A DNA stretch of 64,000 nt, taken from assembly GCF_015557635.1 (NCBI RefSeq), contig NZ_JADNOP010000001.1:366359-430358 (forward strand). Reading direction: 5' to 3'. The stretch is from Fusicatenibacter saccharivorans. Lineage in GTDB: Bacteria; Bacillota; Clostridia; Lachnospirales; Lachnospiraceae. A model generated the notes under the pieces. The model ran no database searches, was not told where the DNA came from, and saw only the letters and a program-made list of their open reading frames with translations. Made by a program: the position numbers and the translations under genes. This document shows positions 51,683 through 61,244 of the stretch, in pieces (the first letter of the stretch is position 1; each line of letters opens with the position of its first letter).

Positions 51683-52120
51683 TTAGTATTCTTCCTCTTC
51701 CTCGCCCTCGCTGATATCAGACTTCGGTTTTGCAAGACCTTCGATCTTGATGTGGTGTTTCTCTGCGTAATCCCAGAGTGCAGCGTGAATTGCTTCTTCT
51801 GCAAGCAGAGAACAGTGAACTTTGACCGGCGGAAGTCCGTCGAGTGCTTCCATAACGGCTTTGTTGGTTACTTCCAGAGCTTCCTGGATGGTTTTTCCTT
51901 TTACCAGCTCGGTTGCCATACTGCTGGTTGCAACTGCGGCGCCGCAGCCGAAGGTTTTGAATTTGCAGTCCTGAATGATGCCGTTATCGTCGATGTCAAG
52001 ATACATTCTCATGATATCGCCGCATTTTGCATTTCCAACGGTACCTACACCGCTTGCGTTCTCAATTTCTCCTACATTTCTCGGATGCTGGAAATGATCC
52101 ATTACTTTTTCACTGTACAT
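51683..52120 (-). CDS. nifU: Fe-S cluster scaffold, NifU/IscU N-terminal type
   Basis: A 145-residue scaffold on which iron-sulfur clusters are built. The three cluster ligands are present: AKCGD (Cys33), FGCGAAVATSSM (about 59) and VHCSLLAEEAI (about 102), with the N-terminal YSEKVMDHFQHPRNVGEI block. The C-terminal tail is very acidic (EGEEEEEY) with no NFU domain. Gene order Rrf2-nifS-nifU-mnmA. It is 107 bp downstream of nifS; that spacer holds no gene. Confidence 0.95.
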   Translation of the reverse strand: MYSEKVMDHFQHPRNVGEIENASGVGTVGNAKCGDIMRMYLDIDDNGIIQDCKFKTFGCGAAVATSSMATELVKGKTIQEALEVTNKAVMEALDGLPPVKVHCSLLAEEAIHAALWDYAEKHHIKIEGLAKPKSDISEGEEEEEY

Positions 52121-52227
52121 TGTTATTCTTCCTCCTGAACTATTTCAAAGCAGTCCTCCTCCGGCACAGCTTTTACCTGAATTTTTCTGTACCGGCTTTC
52201 TGGATGGACTGTCTTATTTTTTTAAAC

Positions 52228-53409
52228 TTATTTACCCTGCTGTTTTTTGATGTAATCCTCATACAGCGGGGACATGCTGCGCAGACGGTCTACGATCGCT
52301 TTAATCTGCTCTACAACGAAATCAACGTCCTCTTTTGTGATCTCCTCACTTAAAGTCAGACGTAAGGAACCGTGTGCTTTCTCGTGCGGCAGTCCGATGG
52401 CCAGCAGTACATGGGACGGATCCAGGGATCCGGAAGTACATGCAGAACCGCTGGATGCGCAGATACCTTTCATATCCAGCATGATCAGAAGGGACTCTCC
52501 CTCGATGAATTCAAAGCTGATGTTGCAGTTGTTCGGCAGACGTTTTACCGGATCGCCGTTCAGACGGCAGTTCGGAATCTCGGTTAATATGCGGTTGATC
52601 AGATAATCACGTACTTCGATTTCTTTTGCGGTACGCTCCGCCATAGTTCTTGCCGCACGCTCTGCCGCAACTCCATATCCTACGATGCCCGGTACATTTT
52701 CTGTCCCGGCACGGCGTTTTCTTTCCTGCGCACCGCCGTGTACGAAGGAGCGGATTTTCACACCCTTTCGGATGTAAAGGAAGCCGATTCCTTTCGGTCC
52801 GTTAATCTTATGACCGCTGGAACTGAGCATATCAATATTGCACTCATCCACATTGATCGGGATCTGGCCAAATGCCTGTACGGCATCTGTGTGGAATAAA
52901 ATATTGTGTTCTTTTGCAATTCTTCCGATTTCCTTGATCGGCTGAATCGTTCCGATTTCGTTGTTTGCCGCCATAACGGAAATCAGAATGGTCTCAGGTG
53001 TGATGGCTGCTTCGAGTTCATCCAGATTGACAACGCCGTTCTCATCGACGCCGATATAGGTGATTTTCGCACCGCGCTCTTTTTCCAGATACTCACAGGT
53101 ATGAAGAATCGCATGATGCTCGATTTTTGTGGTGATGATGTGGTTTCCTTTATTTTTATATGCTTCAAAGGTAGCTTTTAACGCCCAGTTATCGGACTCG
53201 CTGCCGCCGGCTGTGAAATAAATTTCCTCCGGTTTTGCGCCGAGCACGTTTGCGATCTGCTCTCTTCCTTTGGTGATGGCTTCTTTGCTTTTTCCTGCAA
53301 TTGCATAAATACTGGATGGATTTCCGTAGTATTCGCTGAAATAAGGAAGCATAGCCTCGACAACTTCCGGGGCTGTTTTTGTTGTTGCCGCATTGTCCAG
53401 ATAAATCAT
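52228..53409 (-). CDS. nifS: Cysteine desulfurase, NifS type
   Basis: A 393-residue PLP enzyme that releases sulfur from cysteine for cluster assembly and tRNA thiolation. Seen: MIYLDNAATTKTAPEVVEAM, the PLP Asp/Gln region FHTDAVQAFGQIPI, PLP-Lys in SSSGHKINGPKGIGFLYI (about 203), and the active Cys in GICASSGSACTSGSLDPSH (about 328) without the long loop of SufS. It starts 6 bp after the Rrf2 gene. Confidence 0.96.
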   Translation of the reverse strand: MIYLDNAATTKTAPEVVEAMLPYFSEYYGNPSSIYAIAGKSKEAITKGREQIANVLGAKPEEIYFTAGGSESDNWALKATFEAYKNKGNHIITTKIEHHAILHTCEYLEKERGAKITYIGVDENGVVNLDELEAAITPETILISVMAANNEIGTIQPIKEIGRIAKEHNILFHTDAVQAFGQIPINVDECNIDMLSSSGHKINGPKGIGFLYIRKGVKIRSFVHGGAQERKRRAGTENVPGIVGYGVAAERAARTMAERTAKEIEVRDYLINRILTEIPNCRLNGDPVKRLPNNCNISFEFIEGESLLIMLDMKGICASSGSACTSGSLDPSHVLLAIGLPHEKAHGSLRLTLSEEITKEDVDFVVEQIKAIVDRLRSMSPLYEDYIKKQQGK

Positions 53410-53415
53410 TGTTGT

Positions 53416-53871
53416 TCACTCCTTGTCATTTCTATCGCTGTTTCTGTTTTTCTCTAATTGCCGGCTCTGCTGAACCAGCTCTCCGAGGCTGATGGAATCC
53501 ACAGCGTTCGTAATTCCCTCATTGATCCTCTGCCACACAAAACGCGTGACGCAGAAATCGGCCGCATCGCAGCCGCCTAGGCCTTCATTGACCGAGCACG
53601 TGACTGCCTCGAGTCCGCCCTCCAGCACACGGAGAACATCTCCTACCGAAATGGAATCTGCCGGTTTTGCAAGTACATATCCACCGCCTGCTCCCCGCAC
53701 ACTCTCAATGAATCCGGCTTTTCGAAGCGGACGCACCAGCTGCTCCAGATAGCTCTCTGAGATATTCTGGCGTTCTGAAATGCTGGCAATGGACACTGCA
53801 CCCTCTTCTTCGTGACTCGCCAGATCGATCATGGCACGCAGACCATATCTTCCTTTGGTCGATAATTTCAT
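53416..53871 (-). CDS. iscR: Rrf2 family Fe-S regulator (IscR-like)
   Basis: A 151-residue winged-helix regulator. HTH: VSIASISERQNISESYLEQL (about 26-45), wing RGAGGGYVLAKP; the three Cys that can hold a [2Fe-2S] cluster are in TCSVNEGLGGCDAADFC (about 91-107). It leads the nifS-nifU-mnmA operon and should repress it when clusters are plentiful. An 11-bp-spaced inverted repeat CTGTCG/CGACAG (53895-53917) lies in its 5' UTR. Gene symbol given by analogy. Confidence 0.9.
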   Translation of the reverse strand: MKLSTKGRYGLRAMIDLASHEEEGAVSIASISERQNISESYLEQLVRPLRKAGFIESVRGAGGGYVLAKPADSISVGDVLRVLEGGLEAVTCSVNEGLGGCDAADFCVTRFVWQRINEGITNAVDSISLGELVQQSRQLEKNRNSDRNDKE

Positions 53872-53894
53872 TCCTGGTTCTCCTTTTTCCTGTG

Positions 53895-53972
53895 CTGTCG
53901 TTTTCCAATTCCGACAGTTTTAATCGGATTTATTTCTCACTCAGAATAGCACCTATCACGGGGTTCTGTCAA
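53895..53972 (-). promoter_or_regulatory. Promoter and possible Rrf2 operator
   Basis: TTGACA (53967-53972) and TATTCT (53943-53948) on the minus strand, 18-bp spacer, followed by the perfect inverted repeat CTGTCG (53895-53900)/CGACAG (53912-53917) between start site and start codon. Confidence 0.6.
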
Positions 53973-54029
53973 GGAGTTTTTTCGCATATTTTAGACTATC
54001 TGCGCAATGCCGTGAAAGGAGTCTATCCC

Positions 54030-55391
54030 ATGCTGAAAATCACAAGAAAGAACACGCTTCTTCTTGGCACACTGATCCTGACCGCGTCCGGGATCATCTG
54101 CAGAATTCTTGGATTTCTCTATAGAATATTCCTGTCGCGCCGGATCGGTGCGGAAGCCTTTGGTATCTACCAGCTCGCCACACCACTCTACGCACTGATG
54201 CTCTCCCTTGGCGCAGGCGGCATGCAGACGGTGCTCTCGCGCTTTGTCGCATCGTACCTTGCCAAAAAGGATTCCAGACGGGCAAAGATCTGTCTGGCGG
54301 CCGGATGCGGCATTGTAGTGATACTTTCCTTCTCCGCCTCCATCTTTCTCTTTTTCAGCGCGGATTTTATCGGAACACGGCTTCTTTTTGAGCCGCGGAC
54401 GATTCTGCTCCTCCGGATTTTATCACTCGGCATTCTCCCCTCCGGGATCCACAACTGTCTCTCGGCATGGTATCTTGGCCAGAATCAGACGGCACTGCCT
54501 TCTTTTTGCCAGCTTTTGGAACAGTTCGTGCGCATGGGCGCTTCCTACCTTGCCTGGCTTTTCTGTCTTTCCACAAGCCTCCCCTCTGCCGCTGTCGCTG
54601 CATTCGGTACTGCCGCCGGCGAACTCTTTTCGTGTCTCTTTCTGATGGCCTGCCTGTCCGTCTCGCACAGCAGGTCCCCTCAGAAACACCGCCCGATTTC
54701 TGTTTTTTTCAAAGAAAAGACCCTCTGGTACGATACCTTCCGAGAGCTTGCCGTTTTGAATCTTCCGCTTACGCTGAACCGTATTCTTCTGAATGTCCTC
54801 CACAGCATTGAAAGTGCTCTGCTCCCCGGCTGTCTGGTCACTTTCGGTCTTTCCCGGAAAGCAGCGCTCTCGCAGTATGGCATTCTCACCGGTATGGCAC
54901 TTCCGATGATCTTTTTTCCATCTGCCATCACCCACGCGGTGTCCGTCATGCTTCTGCCCGGCGTAGCAAAACAGCAGGCCGACGGTACGCCGGAGCAAAT
55001 ATCAGACACGATCCGTTATACAATTTCTTTCTGTGTGCTGCTTGGCACTTCCGCTGTTTTTGCCTTTTTCTTTTTCGGTCCGTGGCTTGGACGTTTCCTT
55101 TTTCAAAACGAAGAAGTCGGCGTTTTTCTGCGTATCCTTTCATTTTTAAGTCCTTTTCTCTATCTGGAAACGATACTTGGAAGCATTTTAAACGGCCTTG
55201 GAAAAACTTCTCTCGTTTTTTTCCAGAACCTTGCCGGAGATGTAATTCGTATTCTTGCAATTCTTTTTCTCGTCCCGGTTTTAGGCATCCGTGGCTATCT
55301 CTATGGTATTCTTGCAAGTGAACTTACCATTATGACAATGGCACTTTTGTTCCTGCATCGGGAATCTGCAAACGGATTTGCTGTTCATTGA
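54030..55391 (+). CDS. SpoVB/MurJ-like lipid flippase (MOP superfamily)
   Basis: A 453-residue protein with 12-14 membrane helices of the polysaccharide/lipid II flippase group. The start, GIICRILGFLYRIFLSRRIG and AEAFGIYQLATPLYALMLSL, is close to SpoVB/YtgP-type proteins of Clostridia, which move lipid-linked cell-wall precursors, often in sporulation. ATG 54030 has AAAGGAG 8 nt upstream; the frame also runs 46 codons upstream across the divergent promoter and is not used there. Divergent from the Rrf2 operon. Confidence 0.86.
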   Translation: MLKITRKNTLLLGTLILTASGIICRILGFLYRIFLSRRIGAEAFGIYQLATPLYALMLSLGAGGMQTVLSRFVASYLAKKDSRRAKICLAAGCGIVVILSFSASIFLFFSADFIGTRLLFEPRTILLLRILSLGILPSGIHNCLSAWYLGQNQTALPSFCQLLEQFVRMGASYLAWLFCLSTSLPSAAVAAFGTAAGELFSCLFLMACLSVSHSRSPQKHRPISVFFKEKTLWYDTFRELAVLNLPLTLNRILLNVLHSIESALLPGCLVTFGLSRKAALSQYGILTGMALPMIFFPSAITHAVSVMLLPGVAKQQADGTPEQISDTIRYTISFCVLLGTSAVFAFFFFGPWLGRFLFQNEEVGVFLRILSFLSPFLYLETILGSILNGLGKTSLVFFQNLAGDVIRILAILFLVPVLGIRGYLYGILASELTIMTMALLFLHRESANGFAVH

Positions 55392-55442
55392 TACCTTTTT
55401 TCTATCTTTTTTAAGAGAAACAGAATTTTCGCCGAAAAAATA

Positions 55443-55471
55443 TCGACAATCTTCGCGTTATGTATTATAAT
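55443..55471 (+). promoter_or_regulatory. Promoter of the DAHP synthase gene
   Basis: TCGACA (55443-55448) and TATAAT (55466-55471), 17-bp spacer. A 5' UTR of about 80 nt with AAAGGAG before the gene; no leader peptide or T-box seen in it. Confidence 0.7.
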
Positions 55472-55558
55472 TTATAGATAGTTTGCGACGGGGCACACAA
55501 GAACGCTCCTCTGTCCGCAGCTAGAAAAGAAGTGCATCTAAGATAAAGGAGAACGAAA

Positions 55559-56593
55559 ATGAGCCTTGAATTTGTAAGAAAACTTCCCACCCCAACAGAG
55601 ATCCGGGAACAATATCCCTTAAGCGCCCGCGCAACCGAAATCAAAAAACAGCGTGACGCTGAAATCGCAAAAGTCTTTACCGGGGATTCCGATAAATTTC
55701 TTGTTATCGTAGGACCTTGCTCCGCAGACAACGAAGACGCTGTTCTGGAGTACAATCACCGTCTGGCAAAGGTTGCCGACAAAGTATCCGACAAACTGAT
55801 CATCATCCCGCGTGTCTATACCAACAAACCGCGTACCACAGGTGAAGGCTACAAAGGTATCGTTCATCAGCCGGACCCGGAAGGAAAGCCGGACCTGCTG
55901 CACGGCCTGATTGCCATGCGTAAAATGCATATGCGTGTAGTAGAAGAGACTGATCTGACTTCTGCAGACGAAATGCTGTATCCGTCCAACTGGAGCTATC
56001 TGTCCGATATTCTCTCCTATGTTGCGGTCGGCGCACGTTCCGTAGAAAACCAGGAGCACCGTCTGACTGTTTCCGGCATCGACATTCCGGCCGGCATGAA
56101 AAACCCGACCAGCGGTGATCTTTCTGTTATGATCAACTCCGTCATTGCCGCACAGGGCTCCCACTCCTTTATTTACCGTACCTGGGAGGTAAAGACAAGC
56201 GGAAATCCGCTGGCGCACACCATTCTCCGCGGTGCGACCAACAAGCACGGCAACTCCGTGCCGAACTATCACTACGAGGACATTCAGCTTCTGCTGGAGA
56301 AATACAACGAAACACATCTCGTAAACCCGGCTACCATCATCGATGCCAACCATTCCAACTCCGGAAAGAAATACGAGCAGCAGATCCGTATCGTCAAAGA
56401 CGTTCTGCACACAAGACGATGCAACAAGGATATCGAAAGTCTCGTAAAAGGTGTTATGATCGAAAGCTATCTGGAGCCTGGCAATCAGAAAATCGGATGC
56501 GGAACCCATGTTTACGGAAAATCCATTACCGACCCGTGTCTTGGATGGGATCAGACCGAACGACTGATTTACGATATTGCTGAGGAGTGCTAA
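55559..56593 (+). CDS. aroF: DAHP synthase, type I alpha (AroF/G/H class)
   Basis: A 344-residue enzyme making 3-deoxy-D-arabino-heptulosonate 7-phosphate from PEP and erythrose-4-phosphate, first step of the shikimate pathway. Seen: VGPCSADNEDAVLEYN (about 50), RVYTNKPRTTGEGYKGI (about 84), GARSVENQEHR (about 160), IDANHSNSGKKYEQQ (metal-binding His, about 262) and the ESYLEPGNQ block. No chorismate mutase domain is fused. It matches the enteric-type feedback-sensitive class. Monocistronic. Confidence 0.93.
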   Translation: MSLEFVRKLPTPTEIREQYPLSARATEIKKQRDAEIAKVFTGDSDKFLVIVGPCSADNEDAVLEYNHRLAKVADKVSDKLIIIPRVYTNKPRTTGEGYKGIVHQPDPEGKPDLLHGLIAMRKMHMRVVEETDLTSADEMLYPSNWSYLSDILSYVAVGARSVENQEHRLTVSGIDIPAGMKNPTSGDLSVMINSVIAAQGSHSFIYRTWEVKTSGNPLAHTILRGATNKHGNSVPNYHYEDIQLLLEKYNETHLVNPATIIDANHSNSGKKYEQQIRIVKDVLHTRRCNKDIESLVKGVMIESYLEPGNQKIGCGTHVYGKSITDPCLGWDQTERLIYDIAEEC

Positions 56594-56618
56594 ATTTTCT
56601 CAACACCCTAAAAACATC

Positions 56619-56665
56619 AAAAACCTTCGCTGCAGTTTTTCACCAGTCTGCGGCGGAGGTTTTTC
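56619..56665. terminator. Intrinsic terminator between aroF and xerD
   Basis: AAACCTTCGCTGCAG pairs with CTGCGGCGGAGGTTT (G-U pairs), followed by T4-5 on the plus strand; it can also serve the converging xerD. Confidence 0.78.
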
Positions 56666-56691
56666 TATCGTTTTACTTTTTTGTTCCACCT

Positions 56692-57573
56692 TTACTTTCT
56701 CGGATGTGCCTTCCGGTACACATCCCGGATCTTATTCACACCAAGGTGGAGATACATCTGCGTTGTCGAAATATCGGCGTGTCCCATCATCTCCTGGACA
56801 CTCTTTAAGTCCGCACCGTTTTGCAGCAGATGGGTTGCAAACGAATGGCGCAGGGTATGCGGCGTAATATCCGCCGTAATGCCTGCGGATTTCGCATAGG
56901 ATTTCAGAATTTTCCAGAATCCCTGACGACTCATCGGACCTCCGGAGCAGTTGACAAACAATACATCATCCTCCCGTCCATGCATCAGGGCTGCGCGCGC
57001 ACTGCCCAGATACTGCTCCAACGCCTTTTTCGCCGGTCCGCCGAACGGAACGATCCGCTCCTTTTCATCGCGGCAGGTGATATAGCCCATCATAAGATTG
57101 ACATCCTGTGTTTTCAAATGGATCAACTCACTGACACGGATACCGGTCGCATACAGCATTTCCAGCATTGCTTTGTCGCGGATACCCTTTGGCGTGTCGG
57201 TTTTTGGCTGGCGAAGCAGCAGATCGACCTCTGCGATGGAAAGGATCTCCGGCATTTTCCGTTCAACCCTCGGTGGCTGCAGTGCTTTCGACGGGTCAGA
57301 TACCATTTTCCCCTCCTGACATGCATATTGGCAAAACATATGAATCGCCGCAATGCTGCGCGAGATCGTTGCCGGGGAAAAGTGTTCCCGCTCCAGATAT
57401 AATAAATAAGAATTTAAAACCGTTGCATTCATCTGCTCCGGTTTTTCTATTCCGTGCTCCTTCAAAAAAACTGCCAGCTTTCGAAGATCGCGCTGATAGG
57501 AGACTTCTGTATTTTTTGACGCTTTCTTTTCCGTCTGTAGATAGTCCGTAAATGACTGTATCGTTTCCTGCAT
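56692..57573 (-). CDS. xerD: Tyrosine recombinase XerD
   Basis: A 293-residue site-specific recombinase that resolves chromosome dimers at dif. N-terminal SAM-like core-binding domain (1-90), catalytic domain with Arg in TGIRVSELIHLK (about 146), the Lys beta-hairpin region, HTLRHSFATHLL (about 241), GHADISTTQMYLHL with the nucleophilic Tyr (about 276). The RHSFATH/GHADI pattern and length (about 295) fit chromosomal XerD rather than phage integrase. It lies next to spoIIM, as in other endospore formers. Confidence 0.93.
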   Translation of the reverse strand: MQETIQSFTDYLQTEKKASKNTEVSYQRDLRKLAVFLKEHGIEKPEQMNATVLNSYLLYLEREHFSPATISRSIAAIHMFCQYACQEGKMVSDPSKALQPPRVERKMPEILSIAEVDLLLRQPKTDTPKGIRDKAMLEMLYATGIRVSELIHLKTQDVNLMMGYITCRDEKERIVPFGGPAKKALEQYLGSARAALMHGREDDVLFVNCSGGPMSRQGFWKILKSYAKSAGITADITPHTLRHSFATHLLQNGADLKSVQEMMGHADISTTQMYLHLGVNKIRDVYRKAHPRK

Positions 57574-57684
57574 AGCTTTTTTCCTTTTTGCTTTTTTCTC
57601 CCTCTCACTGCCCGATAAAGGGTAACAATGCTTTTAATTATATACACGTTTTTTCAAAAATGCAATTCCCTTTTCCGACCGTTT

Positions 57685-58260
57685 TTACAGGATTTTCGCA
57701 AGAAACCACGGATTGACATAACTCTCAAGCAGAATACCCCACAGAAGCAGGATCAGTGCAAAGAAGTAGCGCACGCCAAAGCAAAAATATTCCTTTTTCT
57801 GTATGCCGCCGGCAAGGTGATTCGTCTCTGCCATCCGGCTGCACGCAGCAGCCATCAGAAATAACGCGGCAAGGTAGAGGAAAATCTGCGGAAAAAGAGC
57901 CAGAAAAAAGAATAAAAGACCTGCCATTCCGTTCTGCAGATAGGCAGCCGAGAGAAAGACGCCACACAGAAAACCATATGCCCAAACGGCAGCAGTGGCA
58001 AAATACGCACCGATTGCCGTCAATCCAAAGAGAAGTCCCGCAAATGCCGGTGCTAACCGTACCTTTAGAAGATAGGAAAAGCAGGCCTTTGCGGAAATTT
58101 TTCTTCCCAAAAACGCCTCCGCCTGAAAGAGGCGGACGCTATTTCCCTCCTTCATTCCCGTGTGGGATGCCGTAAGCAGCAGCAGTACACCGAGGGTCAT
58201 ACCGGCCGCAAACCAGAGGGCAAAAAAACGAATATATGCATTCTCATCCCGTTCTCTCAT
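57685..58260 (-). CDS. spoIIM: Stage II sporulation protein M
   Basis: A 191-residue membrane protein with five or six helices, matching SpoIIM, which with SpoIID and SpoIIP drives engulfment of the forespore. ATG 58260 is chosen with AAGGAGG about 12 nt upstream; a GTG at 58308 would add 16 basic residues but lies on that site. The neighbouring xerD agrees with conserved synteny. Its presence points to a spore-forming lineage, at least ancestrally. Confidence 0.82.
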   Translation of the reverse strand: MRERDENAYIRFFALWFAAGMTLGVLLLLTASHTGMKEGNSVRLFQAEAFLGRKISAKACFSYLLKVRLAPAFAGLLFGLTAIGAYFATAAVWAYGFLCGVFLSAAYLQNGMAGLLFFFLALFPQIFLYLAALFLMAAACSRMAETNHLAGGIQKKEYFCFGVRYFFALILLLWGILLESYVNPWFLAKIL

Positions 58261-58329
58261 TTGCTTTTTGCGCCTCCTTATTTTCTGCCTTACTGTCAAT
58301 GTATTCACGGTTCATAGACGATATACGTA

Positions 58330-58377
58330 AAAGAAGTGCCTGCTCCGCAGACCCCCATCTGCGAATGGCACTTCTTT
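58330..58377. terminator. Intrinsic terminator between GH3 gene and spoIIM
   Basis: AAAGAAGTGCC pairs with GGCACTTCTTT around an inner GCAG/CTGC stem. It lies about 100 bp past the GH3 stop. Confidence 0.75.
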
Positions 58378-58474
58378 CCTCTTTTCAGGGTCCCCCAATG
58401 TCTCACGCACCGAAATGTCCGATCATTTCAAACCCTGCTTTTTGTATATCCCCATAAGATATTTTTCACTTCTT

Positions 58475-61057
58475 TTATTTCACGACAAGATAGGTATCCA
58501 GATCATCGAACTGATCAAGGTAGCTGACTGCGCCCTCGTACATATTGGACTGCAGTACGATATTTACCGTGTTATAGATGCAGCGTTTCAGTTCTGCCAT
58601 CGTCAGAGTTCCATCTGCAAGTTCTTTTTTGATGTTCTCGTGATCCTCCGGCAGACCCGGCATTACCATGTCATTTCCGGCTCTCATGCAGCCCGCTGCC
58701 GTACACTCGCCCTGGATCTGTACGTTGGTGGTTGTCCAGTCGGTCATGATAGCTCCTGCAAATCCCCACTCATCTCTCGCTGCTTTCGTGCAGGTATCGT
58801 AGCAGTTTGCAGCGTGCACACCATTGATCAGGTTGTAAGATGTCATAATGGACATCGGCTGTGCATCTTTGGCTGCGATTTCAAAACCTTTCAGATAGAT
58901 CTCACGCAGTGCACGCTCGGACAGGATGGAATCGGAGCCCATACGGTTATCCTCCTGATTGTTGCATGCGAAGTGTTTGATCGTGGTTCCGCAGCCCGGT
59001 ACCTTCTGTACACCGAGTGTCATGGCAGCCGCCATCATACCGGCAAGCAACGGATCCTCGGAATAGTATTCAAAGTTTCTTCCGCAGAGCGGATTTCTGT
59101 GGATGTTCATACCAGGTGCCAGCCACAGTGTTACGTTGAACAGTTCCATCTCATGGCCGATCATTTCGCCGACTCTCTTGATCAGTTCTACATCCCAGCT
59201 CTGTGCCAGAAGTGTTCCGACCGGAATTGCGGTACAGAACTGATAATAGGTTGTTCCGCGTTTTTCCTGCGGTTTGCTGAAGAATCCGCCTTCCAGTGCC
59301 GCCAGGAAATCGCTCGCTACGATCTCTCCGTTGTCTACCTGGTATTCTCTCTTCAGACGAAGACCTGCAGGTCCGTCCACCAGAGCAATGGTGGTTACAT
59401 TCCACGGCTCCTCCGAAGCACACGGGGATGTCTCCGCTGCTGCTCCCGGAACAGAAATTCCTGCGGAGCCAAGCGCGTTGCCCTGTGCTCTTCCCGGATC
59501 ACCGGTTGCAAGGAGTGCCAGCTGATCCACAGAAAGGGATTCCACAATCTTTCCTGCTTTTCCAGGAAGCTCTTCCGGTACCGGCTGGTAATCTACTTTC
59601 TCAGTTGGAATCTCAGATGCTTTGAGCTCGATCACGCTCATTCTCTTTTCTTTTACTTCCTTCTGCCATACAGCCTCTCTTGCCTGAACTTTTTCTGCAT
59701 CAGGAACAATCTCATTCAATTCCTCTTTCATCGGGCAGATATTTTCACACGCTGTCATGACTGCTTTCTCGTCCAGCTCCAGCGCGCCGGAGAGAACAGA
59801 TGTATTCAGATCATTTCCAATCCAGATACCATACATGCCCGGCTCCAGAATCCAGGATGCGCTTTCCTCCTCATAGGAAGTCAGCTGATACAGCGGGAAG
59901 GTGATGGTCATGGTCTGGGATTCCTTCGGAGCCAGCAGTTTTGTTTTTCCAAAGCCTGCCAGACGGCGGAACTCTTTCACCAGTCTGCCCTGCGGGCAGG
60001 AAGCGTAGATCTGTACAACTTCTTTTCCTGCATAAGTATCGCCGGTGTTGGTGACGGTAACAGTCACGCTTACTTTCGGATTCATCATACCGCGGCCGCT
60101 TACTTTGATGTCATCGGTTCTGATCTCGAAATCGGTGTAGGACATACCGTAACCGAAGGAGTAACGGACTGGTACTTCAAAGGTATCGAAGTAACGGTAT
60201 CCAACGAAGATACCCTCTTCGTATTTTTCTTTCATGAGGTCGCCGCTCTTGTAGCTGTAAACCTCTGCACCCGGATAATCATAGTAATCTTTTGCCCAGG
60301 TATCTGTCATTTTTCCGGATGGGGTTACATCGCCGCTTACAACATCAGCAAATGCATTTCCGCCTTCCTGGCCTGCCTGTACGTACTGTAAAATAGAGCG
60401 GATATTGTCAAATTCTTCTACGAATGCCAGATCCATCAGGCCGCCGGTGTTGATAACAAGAACAACGTTTTTATAGCATCTGGAAACCTGTGCCAGAATA
60501 GCTTTCTCTTCTTTGGAGATGAAGTAGTCACCCTCCGTATCAAAACGGTCTTTGTTCTCTCCTGCGATACGTGCCAGAACGAAGAATGCGGTGTCTGCAC
60601 CGTCGGCTGCTGCTTTCTCTTCATCGATTGGGTTTCCGGATGGCATAAAGAACGGGGTTGCAGAGTAAGCATCAAAGAATTTTGTGTCGTCTCCGTTCAA
60701 TTTTGTGAAAATCTCATTTTTCCAGTCCAGTCTTGCCTGTACGTAGAGTTTATCGTAATCCTCCAGCCATTCACTGCTTGTTACGTCGTAGCCTGCATTT
60801 TTCATGCCCTGGAAAATATTAACGCTGTCACGCTCATTGACATCGCCGGAACCGGTGCCTCCTTTGATGGTGCGGATCGCACCTGCTCCGTAAAGACCTA
60901 CCTTGCTGCCCTTTGCCAGCGGCAGGAAATGATCTTTGTTTTCCAGAAGAACGAATCCCTCTGCTGCTGCCTCGCGGGCAAGTTTGCGGTGATCTGTTTC
61001 ACGCTGGGTTACTTCCGGAGATGTAGTTCCGTTAAAGGTTCTTACCTTTGCTTTCAT
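58475..61057 (-). CDS. GH3 beta-glucosidase with permuted domain order
   Basis: An 860-residue cytosolic glycoside hydrolase. Unlike standard GH3 enzymes the (alpha/beta)6 domain comes first (about 25-270, EGFVLLENKDHFLPL and VVLVINTGG), then a fibronectin-III-like domain (about 300-420, VTVTNTGDTYAGKEVVQIY), and the TIM-barrel last (about 500-840, ALVDGPAGLRL, GTTIKHFACNNQED, nucleophile Asp in AIMTDW about 770). This inverted order is known in GH3 enzymes of Ruminococcus albus and Butyrivibrio. No signal peptide. Ends of glucosidic oligomers would be cut inside the cell. GGGAGGAAC precedes ATG 61057. Probably controlled by the divergent AraC gene. Confidence 0.93.
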   Translation of the reverse strand: MKAKVRTFNGTTSPEVTQRETDHRKLAREAAAEGFVLLENKDHFLPLAKGSKVGLYGAGAIRTIKGGTGSGDVNERDSVNIFQGMKNAGYDVTSSEWLEDYDKLYVQARLDWKNEIFTKLNGDDTKFFDAYSATPFFMPSGNPIDEEKAAADGADTAFFVLARIAGENKDRFDTEGDYFISKEEKAILAQVSRCYKNVVLVINTGGLMDLAFVEEFDNIRSILQYVQAGQEGGNAFADVVSGDVTPSGKMTDTWAKDYYDYPGAEVYSYKSGDLMKEKYEEGIFVGYRYFDTFEVPVRYSFGYGMSYTDFEIRTDDIKVSGRGMMNPKVSVTVTVTNTGDTYAGKEVVQIYASCPQGRLVKEFRRLAGFGKTKLLAPKESQTMTITFPLYQLTSYEEESASWILEPGMYGIWIGNDLNTSVLSGALELDEKAVMTACENICPMKEELNEIVPDAEKVQAREAVWQKEVKEKRMSVIELKASEIPTEKVDYQPVPEELPGKAGKIVESLSVDQLALLATGDPGRAQGNALGSAGISVPGAAAETSPCASEEPWNVTTIALVDGPAGLRLKREYQVDNGEIVASDFLAALEGGFFSKPQEKRGTTYYQFCTAIPVGTLLAQSWDVELIKRVGEMIGHEMELFNVTLWLAPGMNIHRNPLCGRNFEYYSEDPLLAGMMAAAMTLGVQKVPGCGTTIKHFACNNQEDNRMGSDSILSERALREIYLKGFEIAAKDAQPMSIMTSYNLINGVHAANCYDTCTKAARDEWGFAGAIMTDWTTTNVQIQGECTAAGCMRAGNDMVMPGLPEDHENIKKELADGTLTMAELKRCIYNTVNIVLQSNMYEGAVSYLDQFDDLDTYLVVK

Positions 61058-61157
61058 GTCTTTGTTCCTCCCAAACTTTGTTTCGTACTAATGTCTCCAT
61101 TATCTTCCCTTTTTCGTGTAACTTCTAGTTCCTTTCTTGTCCTTTCTCTGGTTGATA

Positions 61158-61186
61158 TTGATATTTCGCCCAATTTCTGGTACAAT
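61158..61186 (+). promoter_or_regulatory. Promoter of the AraC-family gene
   Basis: TTGATA (61158-61163) and TACAAT (61181-61186), 17-bp spacer, in the spacer shared with the divergent GH3 gene. Confidence 0.65.
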
Positions 61187-61244
61187 ATTCTTATCTTTTT
61201 TGATTATAATTGACGTATATTTCTATCACATCCTGGAGGTACTT

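Noticed and set aside
55472..55558. Attenuator or leader peptide before the DAHP synthase gene
   Set aside because: The 5' UTR is short, with no Phe/Tyr/Trp codon run and no terminator.
56692..57573. Phage or island integrase
   Set aside because: Length, motifs and spoIIM neighbour fit chromosomal XerD; no phage genes nearby.
58415..60391. A 658-codon open frame antisense to the GH3 gene, and similar long antisense frames at 716-1966, 2970-4427, 19289-21004 and 42939-44132
   Set aside because: No ribosome sites or family motifs; they mirror the codon bias of strongly supported genes on the other strand.
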